From Streptomyces sp. NBC_01775 (GTDB taxonomy: Bacteria > Actinomycetota > Actinomycetes > Streptomycetales > Streptomycetaceae): a stretch of 64,000 nucleotides of DNA. Each line of letters opens with the position of its first letter. Position 1 is the stretch's first letter. The stretch lies in assembly GCF_035917675.1 (NCBI RefSeq), contig NZ_CP109104.1, positions 7,564,001 through 7,628,000 of the forward strand, read 5' to 3'. The translations under genes were made by a program, and so were the position numbers. Under the pieces are notes generated by a model, which saw only the letters and a list, made by a program, of their open reading frames with translations, was not told the origin of the DNA and ran no database searches. Shown here in pieces: positions 37,054-48,522 of the stretch.

Positions 37054-37931
37054 AACCCCTCCCGCAGTGTGGCGGCACGCACCGCCACGGGTGTCGTACC
37101 GCGTCTGCCGCCACGCTCGCGCAGGATCACCCGCAGGACGCGCAGCCCGTCGCGGACCGCGCGCAGATTGCTGACGCCGTGGATGCGCTCGTACTCGTGG
37201 CTCGGTATCTCCTGTACCCGCAGCCCCGCGCGCACCACCCGGATGTTCATCAGCGTCTCGACCTCGAAGCCGGCGCAGTCCAGCTCGATGTGGTCCAGGC
37301 AGTGCCGCCAGAAGGCGTTGTAGCCGTAGCACAGGTCGGTGTAGCGGGCGCCGAACTTGCGGTTGACGAGGCTGGTGAGCACGCGGTTTCCCAGCTTGCG
37401 CACCGGCGTCATGTCGTCGGTGCCGCCGCCGTTGGAAAAGCGCGAGCCCTTGGCGAAGTCGGCGCCGCCCACCAGCGCCGACACATAGCTGACGATCTCC
37501 GCGCCGTCGGCCGAGCCGTCCGCGTCCACCATGACCACGATCTCGCCCGTGCAGGCGGCGAACCCGCTGATCAGCGCGTCCCCCTTGCCCTTGCCGAGCT
37601 GCTCGACGACCTTGACGTCCGGCCACAGCTCGCGCGCGACCTCGACCGTGTCGTCCGTGGAATCGCCGTCGACCAGCACCACCTCGTGGATCCACTCGGG
37701 CAGGGACTTGAAGACGTACGGAAGGTTCTCGGCCTCGTTCATCGCCGGGATGACGACGCTGACGAGTGGCGTGATCGCCAGGTGTGAGGAGACCGCGCGA
37801 TAGATGTGCCGGGTTTCTTCGGATTCCCGTTCGAGCGCTGTTCCGGAAGTATTCTCGGGCGCTTTTCCGGGGTCCTCCTCGGGCCCCTTTCCGGACGCCT
37901 TTTCGAATAATGGCCGCACGACAAACGTCAT
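37050..37931 (-). CDS. GT2 glycosyltransferase (polyprenyl-phosphate sugar transferase-like)
   Basis: 293 residues. After a ~55-residue Lys/Glu/Pro-rich leader comes a DPM1/GtrB-like GT-A domain: LVSVVIPAMNEAENLPYV, LVDGDSTDDTVEVA, GKGDALISGF, and MVDADGSADG (nucleotide-sugar metal site). There are no obvious C-terminal membrane helices, so it resembles soluble dolichyl-phosphate mannose synthase-type enzymes. It probably charges a lipid carrier for polymer assembly. The ATG at 37931 is preferred; the frame is open further upstream but low in quality. It overlaps the next gene by GTGA. Confidence 0.9.
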   Translation of the reverse strand: MTFVVRPLFEKASGKGPEEDPGKAPENTSGTALERESEETRHIYRAVSSHLAITPLVSVVIPAMNEAENLPYVFKSLPEWIHEVVLVDGDSTDDTVEVARELWPDVKVVEQLGKGKGDALISGFAACTGEIVVMVDADGSADGAEIVSYVSALVGGADFAKGSRFSNGGGTDDMTPVRKLGNRVLTSLVNRKFGARYTDLCYGYNAFWRHCLDHIELDCAGFEVETLMNIRVVRAGLRVQEIPSHEYERIHGVSNLRAVRDGLRVLRVILRERGGRRGTTPVAVRAATLREGL

Positions 37932-38247
37932 GAGTCTGTTCCCTCTCGTCCGGTGGACCGCGGCGAAGCCCGGTGGTCCTGCACGTGTCCGGTTCGAAAG
38001 GGGGGTTTGCTCCATGGTGCGGAGCGCTGGCATACGTCACTTCCCGCGCGGCCCGTATCCCGGCGTCGCCGCCCCCCTCAAGGCGTACGGCATTCCGGGC
38101 AACGGCACCCCCCAACCGCGCCCCGCACCCCTCCGTCCCCGACGTTCCTGGCCCTCCCCTGAAGCCGTCGGCGGCGGTCCCCACTGGTGTGGGGTGATGC
38201 GGGTGGATGTAAGACGGTATTGATTATTGGTCACCCATAGCAATACC
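37932..38247 (-). promoter_or_regulatory. Non-coding 316-bp gap upstream of the GT2 gene
   Basis: No gene seen. It probably holds the promoter for the GT2 / GT2-deacetylase / flippase operon; the part at 38209-38247 is locally A/T-rich. I cannot assign -35/-10 boxes confidently. Confidence 0.4.
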
Positions 38248-38263
38248 CGGGAAATGATTCCCG
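38248..38263 (-). terminator. Hairpin after the CelD/BioF2-like GNAT
   Basis: Perfect 6-bp stem CGGGAA / TTCCCG with a 4-nt loop, 14 bp after the stop at 38277. Confidence 0.6.
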
Positions 38264-38276
38264 ATTCGCTATCGGA

Positions 38277-39419
38277 TTACGACCCCACCTCCCTTGGCCC
38301 GTCCGCCGAGGTCTTCTCGTTCTTTCCGGCCGAACGCAGCGATCCCGCCGCTTTGAGCAGCCTGTCCGCGGGCTCGAACAGCTCCGGCCTGGCGAGCACC
38401 GCGTTTCGAAGCGCGCGCACGGGCGCACGGCGCGCGCGGTGGCCGAGCGCCACCGGATGGCGCCGGGTCACCCACCCCTCGTGCACCGTGACCTCCCGGG
38501 TCTTGAGCAGGTCCTTGTACTCCTTGTGACCCCGTCCCAGATCCACGTACGAGACCCCGTCGGCCGCCGCGCCCTCGGCCATCAGCAGATGCATGACCAG
38601 CCCGGGGGAAAAGCGCGCGAACTCCGGGTCGTAGGCGGGGAACCAGCAGGTGTGCACCCGGTCGCTGCGCAACCCGAAGTGCGCCGCCGCGGGCCTGTCA
38701 CCGGCGTAGAGCACCGAGAGCTGCCCGGCGAAGCGGTCGGTGCGGCTGTGGAAGAGGTGCTCGGCCAACCGTACGATCCAGGCCCGCGCGAAGCGGTCGC
38801 TGCGCCCCGTGCGGCGGTACTGCGCGGACTTCCACGCCATGAGAGTGCTCAGCATCGCCGGGTCGCGCTCGTCGTGCACATAGCGCACGGCGCCGGCGGT
38901 GCGCCCCATCTTGCGCTCCTTGTAGCGGAGGGTGCGCACGAATTTGGGGGAGCGGGCGCGCAGTTGCGCCAGGTACGCCTCGAAGCCCTGGTCCAGACCG
39001 ATCACCGGCGAGGCGTACGAGCCGGAGATCCCGGCGGCCAGTCCCGGCTGGCCTTCGGCGAGGTGGTCGAACTCCCACATCGCGAGCCCGCAGGCGCGCA
39101 GCAGCTCGGCGGGGTCCCACTCGAAGCCCGGCCGGTGCACGACGCCCTGGCAGTCCGAGAGCCCCAGCCCCACCGCACGGCCCACGCCCAGCGGACCGCG
39201 TTGGAAGGGCAGGAAGGCGGCTGGCTCCCCGTCGCCCTCCCGCACGACGGCGATGCGCACCCCGGAGCGGCAGCGGCCCAGCGCGAGCGTGAACTCGGGC
39301 GACAGGAACGGGTTCGCCAGCTGAGGTGCGCCGTGCAGATGGGCCTTGGCCTGCAACGAGGTCCACGTCGCCCGGTCTGCCGCGGTCAGCTCTCCCGGCC
39401 GGCACACCTGGATGTCCAT
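38277..39419 (-). CDS. CelD/BioF2-like GNAT-fold acyltransferase
   Basis: 380 residues with the two-lobed Acetyltransf_6 (BioF2/FemAB-like) fold: AFLPFQRG, SDCQGVVHRPG, RYKERKMGR, and in the catalytic lobe AAAHFGLRSDRVHTCWFPAYDPEFARFSPGLV (segments around residues 255-290) and YVDLGRGHKEYKDLLK. Relatives labelled CelD occur in exopolysaccharide loci and probably acylate sugars. The ATG start overlaps the upstream membrane-protein stop (ATGA). Confidence 0.87.
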   Translation of the reverse strand: MDIQVCRPGELTAADRATWTSLQAKAHLHGAPQLANPFLSPEFTLALGRCRSGVRIAVVREGDGEPAAFLPFQRGPLGVGRAVGLGLSDCQGVVHRPGFEWDPAELLRACGLAMWEFDHLAEGQPGLAAGISGSYASPVIGLDQGFEAYLAQLRARSPKFVRTLRYKERKMGRTAGAVRYVHDERDPAMLSTLMAWKSAQYRRTGRSDRFARAWIVRLAEHLFHSRTDRFAGQLSVLYAGDRPAAAHFGLRSDRVHTCWFPAYDPEFARFSPGLVMHLLMAEGAAADGVSYVDLGRGHKEYKDLLKTREVTVHEGWVTRRHPVALGHRARRAPVRALRNAVLARPELFEPADRLLKAAGSLRSAGKNEKTSADGPREVGS

Positions 39420-39970
39420 CAGCCGCCCCGGTTCATTCGGCCGCCGGTGCCCCGGTGCCGGGCCAGCGACACCAGCAGTACGGCCACGCTCAGCGCCCCG
39501 ATCGCCAGCACCCCGCCGCGCGAGGACCACAGCCGGGCCGCGATCATCACCTCGGCCACCAGCAGGTCGACGGCCATGGCGCCGATGACCGCGATGACGG
39601 TGCGGCTGAGCGGATCGAGCCGGGGCAGCGCCGCGGCGATGGCCGCCGCCGGGGCCACCAGCAGGAAGAACAGCGTGAAGGGGGCACGCAGGACCGAGTC
39701 GACATCGGCGAGCGCCAGCAGCGCCCCCACGCCTCCGACGGCCACGGCCGCACCGGCGAGGAGCGCCCACGAATCCTCGCCGCCCTCGGCGCCCTCGTGC
39801 CCGGACGGCGCGCGCGGCACCGGCTCTTGCGGCGACGCGGACGGGGCGGTCTCTGTTGGAGGTGCGGACGGGGCGGTCCCTGACGGTGGCGCGGACGGCG
39901 CGGATTGCTCTTTTTGTGCGGATGGTGCGGAAATATCACGTGAGCGCTGGATGAGCTGCGTGATCTGCAT
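39419..39970 (-). CDS. Small membrane protein with a Pro/Ser/Ala-rich N-terminus
   Basis: 183 residues. Residues ~15-65 are a low-complexity cytoplasmic stretch built from SAPPTETAPSAS-like units. Four predicted membrane helices follow (WALLAGAAVAVGGVGALLAL, APFTLFFLLVAPAAAIAAAL, TVIAVIGAMAVDLLVAEVMI, GGVLAIGALSVAVLLVSLA). No family recognised. It is coupled to the CelD/BioF2-like gene by an ATGA overlap, so it is probably part of the polysaccharide machinery. Confidence 0.8.
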   Translation of the reverse strand: MQITQLIQRSRDISAPSAQKEQSAPSAPPSGTAPSAPPTETAPSASPQEPVPRAPSGHEGAEGGEDSWALLAGAAVAVGGVGALLALADVDSVLRAPFTLFFLLVAPAAAIAAALPRLDPLSRTVIAVIGAMAVDLLVAEVMIAARLWSSRGGVLAIGALSVAVLLVSLARHRGTGGRMNRGG

Positions 39971-40317
39971 GGCGGCTGATCCCCCCCGGAATGCCCCCGA
40001 AGCGCAGGATGCGCATATCGCGTATTCAATCTGACGTAGCCGCACGAGGGCGTCAAGCGCCCGCCGGGACTGTGGCCGACACATGACGGGTCGACGGCCG
40101 TCCTTCGGTCACACCTCGGATACAACCCCGATCCGGGGGGTTTATGTCCGTTCTTGCCCCGTACCCCGAACGTGCGCCGCATGCTGTCTCCTCGTACGGT
40201 GTTCGTCAACGGGCTTGTGGGGCAGGTGAATCCCGTGACCGGGATACACGCGTGTCGTAGTCGGGAGATAGGGTTACTCTGCCCGGAGCGGGTGCCCTCG
40301 TACGGGTGGGGAGTGAC
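39971..40317. promoter_or_regulatory. Divergent promoter region, 347 bp
   Basis: Lies between the minus-strand polysaccharide genes and the plus-strand small gene at 40318. AACCCC...GGGGTT inverted arms lie at about 40123-40141. No convincing gene or clear promoter hexamers. Confidence 0.4.
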
Positions 40318-40584
40318 ATGGAACAGATAACAGTGAGCAGCAGGGCGCGAGTGCCTGCGATCAAATGCGGTACGAGCGCGACAAGTTCGCGTCTCGACCG
40401 GCATCTCTCCGTGCTCGCCGGGCCCGCCGTCCCGCAGGTCGAGACGGAGGAGGCGACGACGCTGATGCGAGAGATCACACAGCGCGACGCCACACGGAGC
40501 CGGACGAAGAGCCGGAGCGCGCGCGTTTCGCTGTTCGCACCGCTGCGCAAGCTGCGCCGGACGATCTTCGGCGGACGCGGCTGA
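40318..40584 (+). CDS. Small basic protein, 88 residues
   Basis: ATG at 40318 follows GGGGAG. The product is soluble and basic with a C-terminal FAPLRKLRRTIFGGRG that could be an amphipathic or nucleic-acid-binding tail. No known domain. Composition is coding-like and I have an impression, unverified, that similar short proteins recur in Streptomyces at this position. Confidence 0.6.
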   Translation: MEQITVSSRARVPAIKCGTSATSSRLDRHLSVLAGPAVPQVETEEATTLMREITQRDATRSRTKSRSARVSLFAPLRKLRRTIFGGRG

Positions 40585-40635
40585 ATCCGGCCGCCGGACT
40601 GTGAGGGGACGGTCCCGGCGGCCGTTCGGTCTGCT

Positions 40636-41396
40636 TCAGTCCGTCACGTTCTCCAGCGTGACGGAGAAGGCGAAGCGATCCCCCCGATACCGGATGCGTA
40701 CGACATCCACCACCTGGCCCTCCCCGTCGTAGGTCACCCCCGTGTAGTGCAGGATCGGGCTCAGCAGCGGCACTTCCAGCAGCCGGGCGGTCTCCGGCTC
40801 GGCCAGCCGCGCCTCGACCGTGTCGGTGATCCGGCTGATGCGCACCCCCACCCCGTCCCTCAGCACCTTGGTCATCGGCCAGCCGCGCCGCAGGTCCTCC
40901 GGGTCGATGAGTTTCGCCACATCTGAACGGATGAGGTTCACCGCCCAGTTGGTCGGCTCCCCGCTCTCCTTGTCCCGGCGCAGCCTGCGGTAGGCCACCG
41001 CCTCGGGCTCCCCGGGGAAGTGCCCGGCCAGCTCGGCGGGCACCGGCTCGGGTCCGTACCCCAGCAAGGTGGTCGGCTCCCCGGACTGCTGGGCCACGAT
41101 CGTGTCGACCGAGCCCAGCAGCCGCACCGGACGCGCGCGGCGCACGTCCGGCTCGATGAAGGTGCCGCGCCTGCGGTGCCGGCTGATCAGCCCTTCCGAC
41201 TCCAGCTCCTTGAGGGCCTGGCGCATGGTCAAGACGCTCACCCCGTAGTGCCCCGCCAACTGGTCCTCCGGCGGCAGCCGGTCGGGAGCCCCGGTGGGGC
41301 GCCCGAGTATGGACGCGCGCAGAGACTGGGACACCTGATACCAGAGCGGGAGCTTCCGGTTCAGCTCGACCGGATCCGGTGTGAACAGGGACAAAG

Positions 41397-41400
<4 letters not shown>
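40636..41400 (-). CDS. GntR-family regulator with UTRA ligand domain
   Basis: 254 residues. The N-terminal winged HTH ([40 protein letters not shown], residues ~42-82) is followed by a chorismate-lyase-like UTRA domain ending in [20 protein letters not shown] (HutC subfamily). GTG at 41400 overlaps the hmgA stop (GTGA), so it is translated from the hmgA transcript and probably controls tyrosine/homogentisate catabolism in response to a pathway metabolite. Confidence 0.92.
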
Positions 41401-42773
<1,373 letters not shown>

Positions 42774-42809
42774 CGCCAACTCCCGCCGCATAAAGGATTC
42801 CTGTGCAGG

Positions 42810-42838
42810 ACCATAGGAATAGTTGTTGCCTCCGTCAA
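42810..42838 (-). promoter_or_regulatory. Sigma-70-like promoter of hmgA
   Basis: On the minus strand, -35 TTGACG (42838-42833), a 17-nt spacer and -10 TATGGT (42815-42810). A GTTG-N7-CAAC inverted repeat overlaps the -35 and may be the operator. Confidence 0.65.
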
Positions 42839-43056
42839 CGAAGCAACGCGCGCGCAGGGGGGAGCCGACCCGCGTGGGGCGGGGAGCCGGTGCCCGTGCA
42901 GTGCGGAGCCGCGCGGTGACACCGCGCTGAGCTGGGGTTTTGCTCATATTGTTCACGGCTGGACGTCTTGTGGCGGCCTTCGGGGGGCGCCTACGGTCAT
43001 CCGGACCGCCGCACACGGGGGGCGGAGTTCAACGGCGAACGCAGAGGTAGATCCCC

Positions 43057-44589
43057 ATGCTCACTCTTCTCGGCTTCCTCATGATCGCGACATTTCTGAC
43101 GCTGATCATGATGAAGCGGATGTCGCCCCTGGCGGCCCTGGTCCTCATTCCCGCGCTCTTCTGCGTCCTGGCGGGGCAGGCCACCAGCCTCGGGGACTAC
43201 GTCCTCAAGGGCATCGGGGAGCTCGCGCCGACGGCGGCGATGCTGATGTTCGCCATCATCTATTTCGGCGTGATGATCGACGTCGGCCTCTTCGACCCGA
43301 TCGTCCGGGGCATCCTGCGCTTCTGCAAGGCCGACCCGATGCGCGTGGTGATCGGCACGGCCGTGCTCGCCGCGGTGGTCTCGCTGGACGGCGACGGCTC
43401 CACCACGTTCATGATCACCGTCTCCGCGATGCTGCCGCTCTACCGCAGGCTGAAGATGAGCGTGCTGGTGATGACGGGCATCGCGGCCACCGCGAACGGC
43501 GTCATGAACACCGTGCCGTGGGGCGGCCCCACCGCCCGGGTGGCGACCGCGCTCAAGCTCGACCCCAGCGACGTCTTCGTCCCGATGATCCCGGCGCTGG
43601 CCTGCGGGCTGGTCTTCGTCTTCTTCCTGGCCTGGATCCTGGGCCTGCGCGAGCGCAAACGGCTGGGCACGCTGACGCTCGACGGGCCCGAAGGCTCCGA
43701 GGGAGCGGGCGAGGAGTCCGGGCGGATCCTCCGGAAGGCGGAAGCAGCGGAGGAGACCGAGCGGGAGGCCGCCTTGGCGGGTGCCGGCGGCCGTACGGCG
43801 GGTGCGCGCGGCGGCAGTGACGCACTGCCCGGCGGGATCCCCGCTCCCCGGAGCGCGGGCGGCGCCGGAGACGGCGTCACGGACGGCCCGGACGAGCGCG
43901 CGGCAGGCGGTCCGCACGGGCGAGCCGTCGAGGACCCGGCCGGTGAAGCCGGCGGGCTCGACCCGCACCGCGCCACCCTGCGCCCCAAGCTGTTCTGGTT
44001 CAACGCCGCGCTGACGGTGGCCCTGCTGACGACGCTGATCACCCAGCTGCTGCCGATCCCGGTGCTCTTCCTGCTCGGCGCCGCCATCGCGCTCACCGTC
44101 AACTTCCCGCACATGAAGGACCAGAAGGCCCGGATCGCCGCGCACGCCGACAACGTCCTGAACGTCTCCGGGATGGTCTTCGCCGCCGCCGTCTTCACCG
44201 GCGTCCTGACCGGCACCGGCATGGTCGAGGACATGGCCCGCAACCTCGTCAGCGCGCTGCCCGACGGCCTCGGCCCCTACATGAGCGTCGTGACCGCGGT
44301 ACTCAGCATTCCCTTCACGTACTTCATGTCCAACGACGGCTTCTACTTCGGCATCGTGCCGATCCTCGCCGAGGCGGGCGGCGCGCACGGCGTCAGCGCC
44401 GTCGAGATCGCCCGCGCCTCGCTCGTCGGACAGGTGCTCCACATGTCGAGCCCGCTGGTCCCCGCCGTCTATGTCCTCATCGGGATGGCCAAGGTCGAAT
44501 TCGGCGACCACACCAGGTTCACCGTCAAGTGGGCCACGCTCACCTCGCTCGTCGTCCTCGGCGCGGGGCTGTTGTTCGGCATCCTGTGA
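43057..44589 (+). CDS. CitMHS-family organic acid transporter
   Basis: 510 residues with about 11-12 membrane helices in two halves. Family marks are SLDGDGSTTFMITVSAMLPLY and GVMNTVPWGGPTAR, and in the second half FTYFMSNDGFYFGIVPIL. CitMHS proteins import metal-citrate or similar complexes with protons. The central cytoplasmic loop (~residues 215-305) is enlarged and Gly/Ala/Glu-rich. It precedes ALDH and ADH genes on the same strand with 65 bp between, possibly one unit. Confidence 0.92.
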   Translation: MLTLLGFLMIATFLTLIMMKRMSPLAALVLIPALFCVLAGQATSLGDYVLKGIGELAPTAAMLMFAIIYFGVMIDVGLFDPIVRGILRFCKADPMRVVIGTAVLAAVVSLDGDGSTTFMITVSAMLPLYRRLKMSVLVMTGIAATANGVMNTVPWGGPTARVATALKLDPSDVFVPMIPALACGLVFVFFLAWILGLRERKRLGTLTLDGPEGSEGAGEESGRILRKAEAAEETEREAALAGAGGRTAGARGGSDALPGGIPAPRSAGGAGDGVTDGPDERAAGGPHGRAVEDPAGEAGGLDPHRATLRPKLFWFNAALTVALLTTLITQLLPIPVLFLLGAAIALTVNFPHMKDQKARIAAHADNVLNVSGMVFAAAVFTGVLTGTGMVEDMARNLVSALPDGLGPYMSVVTAVLSIPFTYFMSNDGFYFGIVPILAEAGGAHGVSAVEIARASLVGQVLHMSSPLVPAVYVLIGMAKVEFGDHTRFTVKWATLTSLVVLGAGLLFGIL

Positions 44590-44654
44590 GTGAGATCCAC
44601 CGCACCTCGACGCCGTGCTGACACCCTTGATGACCCGACAGTAGGTTTGCCCCC

Positions 44655-46073
44655 ATGAAGGCACACGACGGCATGTACATCGACGGCGCGTGGTGCCCCG
44701 CGCGGGGCACCGGCACGATCGAGGTCACCAACCCCGCGGACGGAACGGCCCTGGCGACCGTCCCGGCCGGCGACGGCGAGGACATCGACGCGGCCGTACG
44801 CGCCGCCCGTGCCGCCTTCCCCGGCTGGGCGGCCACGCCCTCCACCGAGCGGGCCGCCCGCCTCGGCGCGCTCCAGGAGATCCTCATCGCCCGCCGCGAC
44901 GAGATCGCCGAGACCGTCACCGGCGAACTCGGCTCGCCGCTCGGCCTGTCGCGGAAGGTGCACGCCGCCGCGCCGATCGCGGTGTGCGGCAGCTACGCCG
45001 AACTGGCCGCGGAGTTCACCTTCGAGGAGGAGATCGGCAACTCGCGGGTGCTGCGCGAGCCCGTCGGGGTCGTCGGCGCCATCACGCCCTGGAACTACCC
45101 GCTTCACCAGATCGTCGCCAAGGCCGCGCCCGCGCTGGCCGCGGGCTGCACCGTCGTCCTCAAGCCCGCCGAGGACACCCCGCTGGTCGCCCAGCTGTTC
45201 GCCGAGGCCGTACACGAAGCGGGCGTGCCCGCCGGGGTGTTCAACCTCGTCACCGGGCTCGGACCGGTGGCCGGGCAGGCCCTGGCCGAGCACGAGGGCA
45301 TCGACCTGCTGTCCTTCACCGGCTCCACCGCCGTCGGCCGCCGCGTGGCAGCCGTGGCGGCGGGCGGCGTCAAGCGCGTCGCGCTCGAACTCGGCGGCAA
45401 GTCCGCGAACGTGATCCTGCCCGGCGCCGACCTGGCCAAGGCCGTCAAGGTGGGCGTCGCCAACGTGATGTCCAACTCCGGCCAGACGTGCAGCGCCTGG
45501 ACCCGGATGCTGGTGGACGCCGGCCGCTACGACGAGGCCGTACGGCTCGCCGCCGAGGCCACCGCCAAGTACGTCACCGGCGACCCCCGGGACGAGGCCA
45601 CCCGCGTCGGGCCCCTCGTCAACGCCAAGCAGCACGAGCGCGTCACGGGCTACATCGCGCGCGGCCAGGAGGAGGGCGCCCGCCTCGTCACCGGCGGCAC
45701 CGAGCCGCCCGAGGGCCACGAGAGCGGGCACTACGTACGCCCCACTGTCTTCGCCGACGTCACACCGGAGATGACCATCGCGCAGGAGGAGATCTTCGGC
45801 CCCGTCCTGTCCATCCTGAAGTACCAGGACACCGAGGACGCGCTGCGCATCGCCAACGGCACCGTCTACGGACTCGCGGGCGCGGTGTGGTCCGAGGACG
45901 AGGACGAGGCGGTCGCCTTCGCGCGCCGGATGGAGACCGGCCAGGTCGACATCAACGGCGGACGCTTCAACCCCCTCGCACCGTTCGGCGGCTACAAGCA
46001 GTCCGGCGTCGGGCGCGAGCTGGGCACCCACGGTCTGGAGGAGTACCTCCAGACCAAGTCCCTCCAGTTCTGA
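44655..46073 (+). CDS. NAD(P)-dependent aldehyde dehydrogenase
   Basis: 472 residues. Typical [43 protein letters not shown], active-site Glu in LELGGKSAN, and nucleophile Cys in NSGQTCSAW. The substrate is not evident. The ADH gene follows after 35 bp, suggesting a two-step alcohol to acid oxidation pair. Confidence 0.94.
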   Translation: MKAHDGMYIDGAWCPARGTGTIEVTNPADGTALATVPAGDGEDIDAAVRAARAAFPGWAATPSTERAARLGALQEILIARRDEIAETVTGELGSPLGLSRKVHAAAPIAVCGSYAELAAEFTFEEEIGNSRVLREPVGVVGAITPWNYPLHQIVAKAAPALAAGCTVVLKPAEDTPLVAQLFAEAVHEAGVPAGVFNLVTGLGPVAGQALAEHEGIDLLSFTGSTAVGRRVAAVAAGGVKRVALELGGKSANVILPGADLAKAVKVGVANVMSNSGQTCSAWTRMLVDAGRYDEAVRLAAEATAKYVTGDPRDEATRVGPLVNAKQHERVTGYIARGQEEGARLVTGGTEPPEGHESGHYVRPTVFADVTPEMTIAQEEIFGPVLSILKYQDTEDALRIANGTVYGLAGAVWSEDEDEAVAFARRMETGQVDINGGRFNPLAPFGGYKQSGVGRELGTHGLEEYLQTKSLQF

Positions 46074-46108
46074 GCCCCGCTCCCTTCGTGTCCCCCTTGG
46101 AGCCCCCA

Positions 46109-47194
46109 ATGGTCCGCGCAGCCGTACTGCCCGCCGTCTCGGCACCGCTGGAAGTCACCTCGATCACGCTTCCCGAGCCGGGCCCCGGCCAGGTGCGGGT
46201 GCGGCTGGCCGCCGCCGGGGTCTGCCACTCCGACCTCTCCCTCGCCAACGGCACCCTGCGCCAGCCCGTCCCCGCGGTGCTCGGTCACGAGGGAGCCGGC
46301 ACGGTCGTCGCCGTCGGCGAGGGCGTCACGGCGGCGAGGCCCGGCGACCGCGTCGTCCTCAACTGGGCGCCCTCCTGCGGCGAGTGCCACTTCTGCGCGC
46401 GGCTGTCCGAGCCCTGGCTGTGCACCCGCGCCAACGAGGCGACGACCGTCCCCTACGCCAGCACCCGCAGCGGCGACGGGCTCTACCCCGGACTGAGCGT
46501 GGCGGCCTTCGCCGAGGAGACGGTCGTCCCCGAGCGCGCGGTCCTCGCGCTGCCGGACGGAGTGCCGCTGGAGGACGCCGCGCTGCTGGGCTGCGCGATG
46601 CTCACCGGCTACGGCGCCGTGCACCACAGCGCCCAGGTGCGGCCCGGCGAGTCCGTCGTCGTCCACGGCGTCGGCGGGGTCGGCCTCGCGACGCTCCAGT
46701 CCGCGCGGCTGGCCGGGGCCGGGCAGATCATCGCGGTGGACGTCACCGAGGAGAAGGAGGGGCTGGCGCGGTCGGCCGGAGCGACGGACTACGTCGTCGC
46801 CTCCGAGAGGACGGCCAAGTCCGTGCGGGCGCTCACCGAGGGCGGGTTCGGCGCGGACGTGGCCGTCGAGTGCGTGGGCCGCGCGGAGTCGGTCCGCGCG
46901 GCCTGGGATTCCACCCGGCGGGGTGGGCGCACGACCGTCGTGGGCATCGGCGGCAAGGACGACCGGGTGTCCTTCTCCGCGCTGGAGGTCTTCCACTTCG
47001 CGCGGACGCTGCGCGGCTGTGTCTACGGCGATTCGGACCCCGCACACGATGTTCCCGTGCTCGCGGAGCATGTGCGGGAGGGGCGGCTGAATCTGGGGGC
47101 GCTCGTGACCGAGAGGGTGCCCTTGGCGGGCGTCGAGGGCGCGTTCGAGGCCATGCGCGCGGGCCGTGGGGGCCGCACGTTGGTGGTGTTCTGA
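46109..47194 (+). CDS. Zinc-dependent alcohol dehydrogenase
   Basis: 361 residues, class III-like MDR alcohol dehydrogenase. Catalytic zinc: GVCHSD and GHEGAG. Structural zinc: CGECHFCARLSEPWLC, four cysteines. Rossmann: VHGVGGVGLATLQ. It oxidises an unknown alcohol; together with the preceding ALDH it would give a carboxylic acid. Confidence 0.94.
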   Translation: MVRAAVLPAVSAPLEVTSITLPEPGPGQVRVRLAAAGVCHSDLSLANGTLRQPVPAVLGHEGAGTVVAVGEGVTAARPGDRVVLNWAPSCGECHFCARLSEPWLCTRANEATTVPYASTRSGDGLYPGLSVAAFAEETVVPERAVLALPDGVPLEDAALLGCAMLTGYGAVHHSAQVRPGESVVVHGVGGVGLATLQSARLAGAGQIIAVDVTEEKEGLARSAGATDYVVASERTAKSVRALTEGGFGADVAVECVGRAESVRAAWDSTRRGGRTTVVGIGGKDDRVSFSALEVFHFARTLRGCVYGDSDPAHDVPVLAEHVREGRLNLGALVTERVPLAGVEGAFEAMRAGRGGRTLVVF

Positions 47195-47235
47195 GCCCCT
47201 CCCCGCCTAGTGCCGTGACCGGCATTCCAGGACGG

Positions 47236-47251
47236 CTAAGCGGGCGCTCAG
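47236..47251. promoter_or_regulatory. Candidate TetR operator, copy 1
   Basis: CTAAGCGGGCGCTCAG is a near-perfect palindrome 20 bp before the TetR start. A related site at 48458-48473 shares 12 of 16 bases. Confidence 0.65.
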
Positions 47252-47271
47252 TCGCAAGGTAAGGTGACGGG

Positions 47272-47888
47272 ATGACGGTCGAGACCGATGAGTCGTTCGG
47301 GGGTGTCACCCCGGACGCCGCACGCAGGCTGCTCCTGGGCGCCGTCCAGGCGTTCGCCGAGCGCGGCTTCCACGCGACGACCACCCGCGATATCGCCGGC
47401 CGCGCCGGAATGAGCCCGGCTGCGCTCTACATCCACTACAAGACCAAGGAAGAGCTGCTCTTCCACATCAGCAAGGTGGGGCACGAGCGGTCCGTCGCGG
47501 TGCTGGAGGAGGCCGTCGCGGGCGCGGCGGACAGCGCCGAGCGCCTCGCCCGCGCCGTCCGCGCCTTCGTCCGCTGGCACGCCGAGTACCACACCACGGC
47601 CCGCGTGGTGCAGTACGAGCTGGCGGCGCTGGGCGAGGAGCACTACACGGAGATCGTGGCGCTGCGCCGCCGCAGCGAGGAGATCCTGCGCGAGGTGCTC
47701 CAGGAGGGCGTGGCCGCGGGTCAGTTCGCGGTCGAGGACATCCGGGGCACGACGCTGGCCGTGATGTCGCTGTGCATCGACGTGGCCCGCTGGTTCAGCC
47801 CGGAGGGCCGCAGGACGCCGGACGAGATCGGCGAGCTGTACGCCGGTCTCGCCCTGCGCATGGCGGGCTGCCGGGACGAGAGCGGCGG

Positions 47889-47898
<10 letters not shown>
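47272..47898 (+). CDS. TetR-family regulator (lipid-metabolism type)
   Basis: 208 residues. The HTH (residues ~28-68: ERGFHATTTRDIAGRAGMSPAALYIHYKTKEELL) and a ligand domain with FVRWHAEYHTTARVVQYELAAL and SLCIDVARWF resemble the FadR/KstR2-like TetRs that sense acyl-CoA compounds. Its 3' end overlaps the convergent MaoC gene by 10 bp. Likely targets are its own promoter and the MaoC promoter via the paired palindromes. Confidence 0.92.
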
Positions 47899-48353
<455 letters not shown>

Positions 48354-48457
48354 GCGAACAACCTCCCACGCGGTATGCGCCCGCCCTGTGCGGGCGGGAT
48401 GCCTTGGTGTCGAATGCCTTGCCGCCGAATGCGTTGTGCCTGATGCATCGGTGCCGA

Positions 48458-48473
48458 ATAAGCGATTGCTCAG
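48458..48473. promoter_or_regulatory. Candidate TetR operator, copy 2
   Basis: ATAAGCGATTGCTCAG, related to the site at 47236-47251, lies upstream of the MaoC gene. Confidence 0.55.
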
Positions 48474-48522
48474 TCTCGCTCGGCTGTCAGCATGCCAGCC
48501 CCGGCCCCTCCGGCGCCAGCCG

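Noticed and set aside
35137..38184. 1,015-codon frame extending the GT2-deacetylase gene
   Set aside because: Upstream of the GTG at 37053 the frame lies inside the GT2 gene in another phase; the GTGA overlap and Shine-Dalgarno fix the start.
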